Shown here piece by piece: positions 5,525-8,214 of a stretch of 8,214 nucleotides of DNA. This stretch comes from a bacterium (GTDB lineage: Bacteria > Patescibacteriota > Minisyncoccia > RBG-13-40-8-A). The notes under the pieces are model-generated. The model was not told where the DNA came from. It made no database searches and saw only the letters and a program-made list of their open reading frames with translations. Each line of letters begins with the position of its first letter. The first letter of the stretch is position 1. The DNA lies in NCBI GenBank assembly GCA_030692145.1, contig JAUYCU010000013.1:1-8214 (forward strand). Reading direction: 5' to 3'. The position numbers and the translations under genes were made by a program.

Positions 5525-6520
5525 ATGAAACGATTCATAAAAACAATTTTAAAAATTATAATATTTTTTATCCTGGCCTTATTTGTTTATCTTTTTATCG
5601 GAAATTCGAAGCCGGCGGAGAAAATAGAATGGGGGCTTACTTTCGGTAAGAGGCCTATTGTCGATTTCGAAATGGACTGGAAAGAAGTTTTTTTGGCGAT
5701 CTTGGACGAATTGAAAGTTAAAAAAATCCGGCTTGTCGCCTACTGGAACGAGATTGAAAAAGAAGACGGAAAATACGATTTCAGCGAATTGGATTGGCAG
5801 ATTAACGAGGTTTCGAAAAGAGGCGGAGAAATAGTTTTGGTAGTCGGCAGGCGCATGCCGCGCTGGCCGGAATGTTTTGAGCCCGAATGGATAAAATCTT
5901 TTCCCGAGGAGAAAAAACAAGAAAAGGTTTTGGCTTTAATTTCGGAAATCATTAATCGCTATAAGGACAATAAAAATATCGGAATTTGGCAAATCGAAAA
6001 TGAGCCGTTTTTAGGGACCTTCGGAGAATGTCCAAAATTGGATAAAAAATTCTTTGATAGAGAAATTGCCTTGGCGAGAAGCATCGATTCTTCGCGGCCG
6101 ATAATGATTACCGAAAGTGGAGAATTCAGCACTTGGATTGGGGGAGCAAAAAGAGCGGATATTGTCGGTACTTCTTTATACAGAAAGATATACGGCAAGT
6201 TGGGTTATGTAAAGTATCCGATTCCGCCGGTTTTTTACCAAAGAAAAGCAAATTTAATTAAAATGTTTTTTGGTATCAAGGAGATTATTGCGATTGAGGT
6301 TCAGGCAGAACCATGGGGAAACAAGCCGAATCAAACCATGACAGTCGAAGAGCAGGATATAAGTATGGGTTTTGAGCAATTCAATGATGTTTTGGAATAT
6401 ACGCGTAAGGCCGGTTTCAATAAAGCATATTTGTGGGGAGTGGAATGGTGGTATTGGAGGAAAATTAAATTTAACGACGACAGATTTTGGAATCGAGCCA
6501 AGGAGTTGTTTAGTCCATAA
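5525..6520 (+). CDS. Membrane-anchored clan GH-A glycoside hydrolase (GH5-like TIM barrel)
   Basis: The 331-residue product has a basic start and one N-terminal hydrophobic helix (about 5-26), then a catalytic domain outside the membrane. The barrel signature is typical of clan GH-A retaining enzymes: KKIRLVAYWNEIEKEDGKYDF (beginning at 66), IVLVVGRRMPRWP (103-115), then WQIENEPF (155-162), whose Glu160 after Asn159 is the expected acid/base. IIAIEVQAEPWG (254-265) at the position of strand 7 carries the probable nucleophile, Glu258 or Glu262. A late aromatic WGVEWWYW (304-311) fits strand 8 of such barrels. The family within clan A (GH5, GH39 or GH42-like) and the sugar cannot be decided by eye. 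There is a pair of cysteines (117 and 169). No Shine-Dalgarno sequence precedes the ATG. Its stop codon lies inside the left arm of the inverted-repeat element that follows, so that insertion may have set the present C-terminus. Confidence 0.82.
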   Translation: MKRFIKTILKIIIFFILALFVYLFIGNSKPAEKIEWGLTFGKRPIVDFEMDWKEVFLAILDELKVKKIRLVAYWNEIEKEDGKYDFSELDWQINEVSKRGGEIVLVVGRRMPRWPECFEPEWIKSFPEEKKQEKVLALISEIINRYKDNKNIGIWQIENEPFLGTFGECPKLDKKFFDREIALARSIDSSRPIMITESGEFSTWIGGAKRADIVGTSLYRKIYGKLGYVKYPIPPVFYQRKANLIKMFFGIKEIIAIEVQAEPWGNKPNQTMTVEEQDISMGFEQFNDVLEYTRKAGFNKAYLWGVEWWYWRKIKFNDDRFWNRAKELFSP

Positions 6521-6684
6521 CCCAACGAATTATTTCTCCAACCACGCAATCGCCGAGTATCGAGAAAATAATGTTTTGTGTGGGCGTTGCTATTGCTCGT
6601 TCCGACAATAATAATCAAAGAGATAGATATTGTTCAGTCACAGTCGGAACTGCGCAATGGTTTCCGAAATAATTGTTGGGTTAT
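6517..6684. mobile_element. Candidate MITE-like element with ~20-bp terminal inverted repeats
   Basis: The left end ATAACCCAACGAATTATTTC (6517-6536) and the right end GAAATAATTGTTGGGTTAT (6666-6684) are reverse complements except for one extra G on the left. The 168-base unit contains nested complements GTTCCGAC/GTCGGAAC (6599-6606 with 6643-6650) and ATTGC/GCAAT (6592-6596 with 6654-6658). There is no coding capacity. TA lies at both outer edges (6518-6519 and 6682-6683), which would fit a TA target duplication of an IS630/mariner-type transposase, but TA is self-complementary and cannot be separated from the repeat itself. It starts at the very end of the glycoside hydrolase gene. A large structured terminator or RNA is the alternative. 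Confidence 0.55.
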
Positions 6685-6706
6685 TAAAATTGTTGGGTTA
6701 TTAAAA
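6673..6706. repeat. Two perfect tandem copies of a 17-bp unit
   Basis: TTGTTGGGTTATTAAAA occurs at 6673-6689 and again at 6690-6706 without a gap; a third start, TTGATTAA, follows. The first copy includes the right terminal repeat of the palindromic element, so the element's end has been duplicated outwards, by slippage or as a scar of an insertion or excision. Confidence 0.9.
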
Positions 6707-6720
6707 TTGATTAATTATTT

Positions 6721-6748
6721 AGAAATTAGAGATTAGAAATTAGAGATT
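6721..6748. repeat. Two perfect tandem copies of a 14-bp unit before the ROK gene
   Basis: AGAAATTAGAGATT occurs at 6721-6734 and 6735-6748 without a gap. The array ends 10 bases before the ATG at 6759 and fills the place of a ribosome binding site and promoter, so copy number could change expression of the kinase gene. Confidence 0.9.
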
Positions 6749-6758
6749 TTTATTTATT

Positions 6759-7646
6759 ATGATTATCGGTCTTGATGTCGGGGGGACAAATATCAAAGGT
6801 GTTTTGATTAATGGCAGAAAAGTTATTGCTAAAATTAAAGTTGCCACAAAATCGAGAACCGATAAAAAAATATTGGTTAATCAGATTTTAAGTTGTATTG
6901 ATGGTTTAAAAAACAAGGCTTCAAAAATCGAAAAAATCGGAATCGGGATAGCTGGGCCGATTGATTTCAAAAAACAAACGGTTTTAAATCCACCAAACCT
7001 TATCGCCTTGAGGGGATTAAAGCTGGGTAAATTGGTTCAGGATAAATTCGGCATAAAAACCATTATTGAGCACGATGTTAATTGTTTTGTTCTGGTCGAG
7101 GCGATTTTGGGCGCGGGGAAGAATTACAAATCGGTTTTCGGGATTACTCTTGGAACAGGCGTTGGTGGGGGAATGGTAATCGATAAAAAGATTTATCGCG
7201 GTGCGCATGGTTCCAGCGGAGAAGTTGGTCATATGACTATAGAAAAAAATGGTAGACAGTGTAAGTGTGGAAATAAGGGGTGTTTGGAGCCGTATATTTG
7301 TGATACGGGCATAAAACAAACGGCAAAACAAATATTTAAAAAACAAATCGATTCCTTAAGAATATTCGACGATTTGGCGAAAAAAGGAGACAAGCGAGCA
7401 ATAAAACTTTATGAAACAGTCGGGAAATATTTGGGCATCGGCTTGGCGAACATAGTTGATACGATTAATCCCGAAGTAATCGTGATTGGCGGAGGGATTA
7501 TGCGTGCGGGAAAATTTATTTTAAATCCGGCAAAAAAAGAAATGAAAAAAAATATTCTTTCGCAGAGCGCGAAGAAAACAAAGATACTCAAATCGAAATT
7601 GGGAAAATTCGCCGGCGCAATCGGCGCAACGCTATTAACTTTGTGA
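6759..7646 (+). CDS. ROK-family sugar kinase (glucokinase-like)
   Basis: The 295-residue product has the normal ROK kinase length and lacks the N-terminal helix-turn-helix of ROK repressors, so it is a kinase, phosphorylating a hexose with ATP in the cytoplasm. Visible motifs are LDVGGTNIKG (5-14, phosphate loop), GIGIAGPID (61-69), EHDVNC (104-109) with the catalytic Asp106, LGTGVGGG (131-138), the sugar-binding GEVGH (154-158), the zinc-binding CKCGNKGCLEPY (168-179; with His158 and Cys168, 170, 175) and IGGGIMRAG (243-251). Glucose is the commonest substrate, but N-acetylmannosamine, fructose or allose kinases share these motifs. No Shine-Dalgarno sequence is seen; short tandem repeats occupy the upstream 40 bases. 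It is preceded by the glycoside hydrolase and its palindromic element, so a sugar-use link is possible but unproven. Its TGA stop overlaps the promoter of the next gene. Confidence 0.93.
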   Translation: MIIGLDVGGTNIKGVLINGRKVIAKIKVATKSRTDKKILVNQILSCIDGLKNKASKIEKIGIGIAGPIDFKKQTVLNPPNLIALRGLKLGKLVQDKFGIKTIIEHDVNCFVLVEAILGAGKNYKSVFGITLGTGVGGGMVIDKKIYRGAHGSSGEVGHMTIEKNGRQCKCGNKGCLEPYICDTGIKQTAKQIFKKQIDSLRIFDDLAKKGDKRAIKLYETVGKYLGIGLANIVDTINPEVIVIGGGIMRAGKFILNPAKKEMKKNILSQSAKKTKILKSKLGKFAGAIGATLLTL

Positions 7647-7652
7647 TATAAT
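7644..7652 (+). promoter_or_regulatory. Extended -10 promoter of the DsbA-like gene
   Basis: TGA-TATAAT is an extended -10 element with a consensus hexamer (7647-7652) whose TGA is also the ROK stop codon. The ATG at 7661 is eight bases after the hexamer, so the transcript would start at or within about two bases of the start codon. There is no Shine-Dalgarno sequence and no good -35 box. Confidence 0.55.
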
Positions 7653-7660
7653 TAACAAAA

Positions 7661-8214
7661 ATGAAAAAAATTAACACACAAACCATAATTATTACCACTT
7701 TGGTTTTGATAATTGTCGGCTTTGCCTACAACCAATGGGGCAAGGGAATTTTTCCGAGCATCAAATACAAACTTAGCAGAGAAAGCGAAAAAGATAAGCT
7801 TCAAATTGGTGATGCGAACGCAAAAATTAGGATTGTCGAGTATTACAGCTATACTTGCGAGTATTGTCGAAATTTTGAAAGCGAAGTAAAACCGAAAATT
7901 ATCAAAAATTATGTTTCGAGCGGCAAGGTAAAGTGGATTTTCCGGCCCATTGATCAGGACCTGGGGGATGCCATTCTTTGTGCGGAGGAACAGGGAAAAT
8001 TTTTGGAATATCATGATTCTCTTTTCAGGAATGCGTCGAATATTTCCAAAGCGGAAGACTTGAAGGTGCTTGCCAAAAATGTCGATATGAACGAAGAAGT
8101 TTTCTGGGAATGTTATTCCTCGGGAAAGTATAGGACATTGGTGACGGGATGGTATAGCGATTTAATGTCGGATTTCAGGAAATATAAAATTTCCGAGGAC
8201 AAAAAAGGAACACC
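7661..8214 (+). CDS. Membrane-anchored DsbA-like thiol:disulfide oxidoreductase (3' end outside window)
   Basis: Translation from ATG 7661 gives 184 complete codons, running off the window. A short basic start and one hydrophobic helix (about 8-24) anchor a thioredoxin-fold domain outside the membrane. IVEYYSYTCEYCRNFE (58-73) holds the redox motif Cys66-Glu-Tyr-Cys69. KVKWIFRPID (89-98), then CAEEQGKFLEYHDSLF (107-122) and a second cysteine in FWECYSSGKY (148-157) match the helical insertion of DsbA/BdbD-type proteins (Thioredoxin_4). The last readable residues KKGT, with a partial proline codon, are the start of the cis-proline segment usually written GTPT. Cys107 and Cys151 may form a second, structural pair. 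Such proteins oxidise cysteines of exported proteins; here several exported neighbours carry paired cysteines. Direction of redox (oxidase or isomerase) cannot be told. Confidence 0.88.
   Translation, partial: MKKINTQTIIITTLVLIIVGFAYNQWGKGIFPSIKYKLSRESEKDKLQIGDANAKIRIVEYYSYTCEYCRNFESEVKPKIIKNYVSSGKVKWIFRPIDQDLGDAILCAEEQGKFLEYHDSLFRNASNISKAEDLKVLAKNVDMNEEVFWECYSSGKYRTLVTGWYSDLMSDFRKYKISEDKKGT

Noticed and set aside
5340..5528. A 62-codon open frame through the 5368-5502 palindromic element
   Set aside because: It spans a nested inverted repeat, shows no domain, has no ribosome site, and its composition follows the repeat rather than coding use.
6331..6618. A minus-strand frame (and a plus frame 6372-6611) over the glycoside hydrolase end
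   Set aside because: Both run from coding sequence into the palindromic element without conserved features.
6673..6748. Possible CRISPR-like array
   Set aside because: The repeats are only 14 and 17 bases, directly adjacent without spacers, two copies each, and no cas gene is near.

Overview
The window looks like a chromosomal segment of an uncultivated small-genome bacterium, most likely Candidate Phyla Radiation (Patescibacteria, Parcubacteria- or Microgenomates-like). This rests on protein style (single-helix anchored exported proteins, a GerMN protein ending in the motif DILQP, an S41 protease-like protein carrying a J-like domain, an anchored DsbA-like protein), an AT-rich base composition and compact spacing. 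It is inference, not a database result. TGA ends at least three genes (at 144-146, 5333-5335 and 7644-7646), so the standard code applies, which argues against the code-25 lineages (Gracilibacteria, Absconditabacteria).

Left part (1-2257): a rightward operon. The tail of an unidentified protein overlaps an ATP-grasp ligase related to D-Ala-D-Ala ligase by ATGA. One base later comes a TsaC/Sua5-type tRNA-modification enzyme, and eight bases later an anchored GerMN-domain protein. A perfect hairpin with A- and T-runs on its two sides (2219-2247) terminates both this operon and the convergent gene.

Middle part (2258-4805): the leftward gene encodes an anchored S41-protease-like protein with a J-like domain that lacks HPD and sits where a PDZ domain would be expected; the usual catalytic lysine is a tryptophan. 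Its promoter appears to give a leaderless mRNA. Divergent from it is a short GC-rich gene for a two-helix membrane protein. That gene has the best promoter and Shine-Dalgarno sequence in the window, and its stop codon is the loop of its own terminator. Next is an anchored exported protein of unknown function with four cysteines and its own terminator.

Right part (4806-8214): a small NlpC/P60-like cysteine hydrolase without a signal peptide; an inverted-repeat element of about 135 bp; an anchored clan GH-A glycoside hydrolase; a second, different inverted-repeat element of about 168 bp followed by two short tandem repeats; a ROK-family sugar kinase; and the first 184 codons of an anchored DsbA-like thiol oxidoreductase, cut by the window end just at its expected cis-proline.

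Taken together the region is mostly cell-envelope biology: exported anchored proteins with paired cysteines, a candidate disulfide catalyst, a protease-like protein, and glycan- or peptide-active enzymes. The most unusual items are the J-like/S41 fusion and the two MITE-like palindromic elements.
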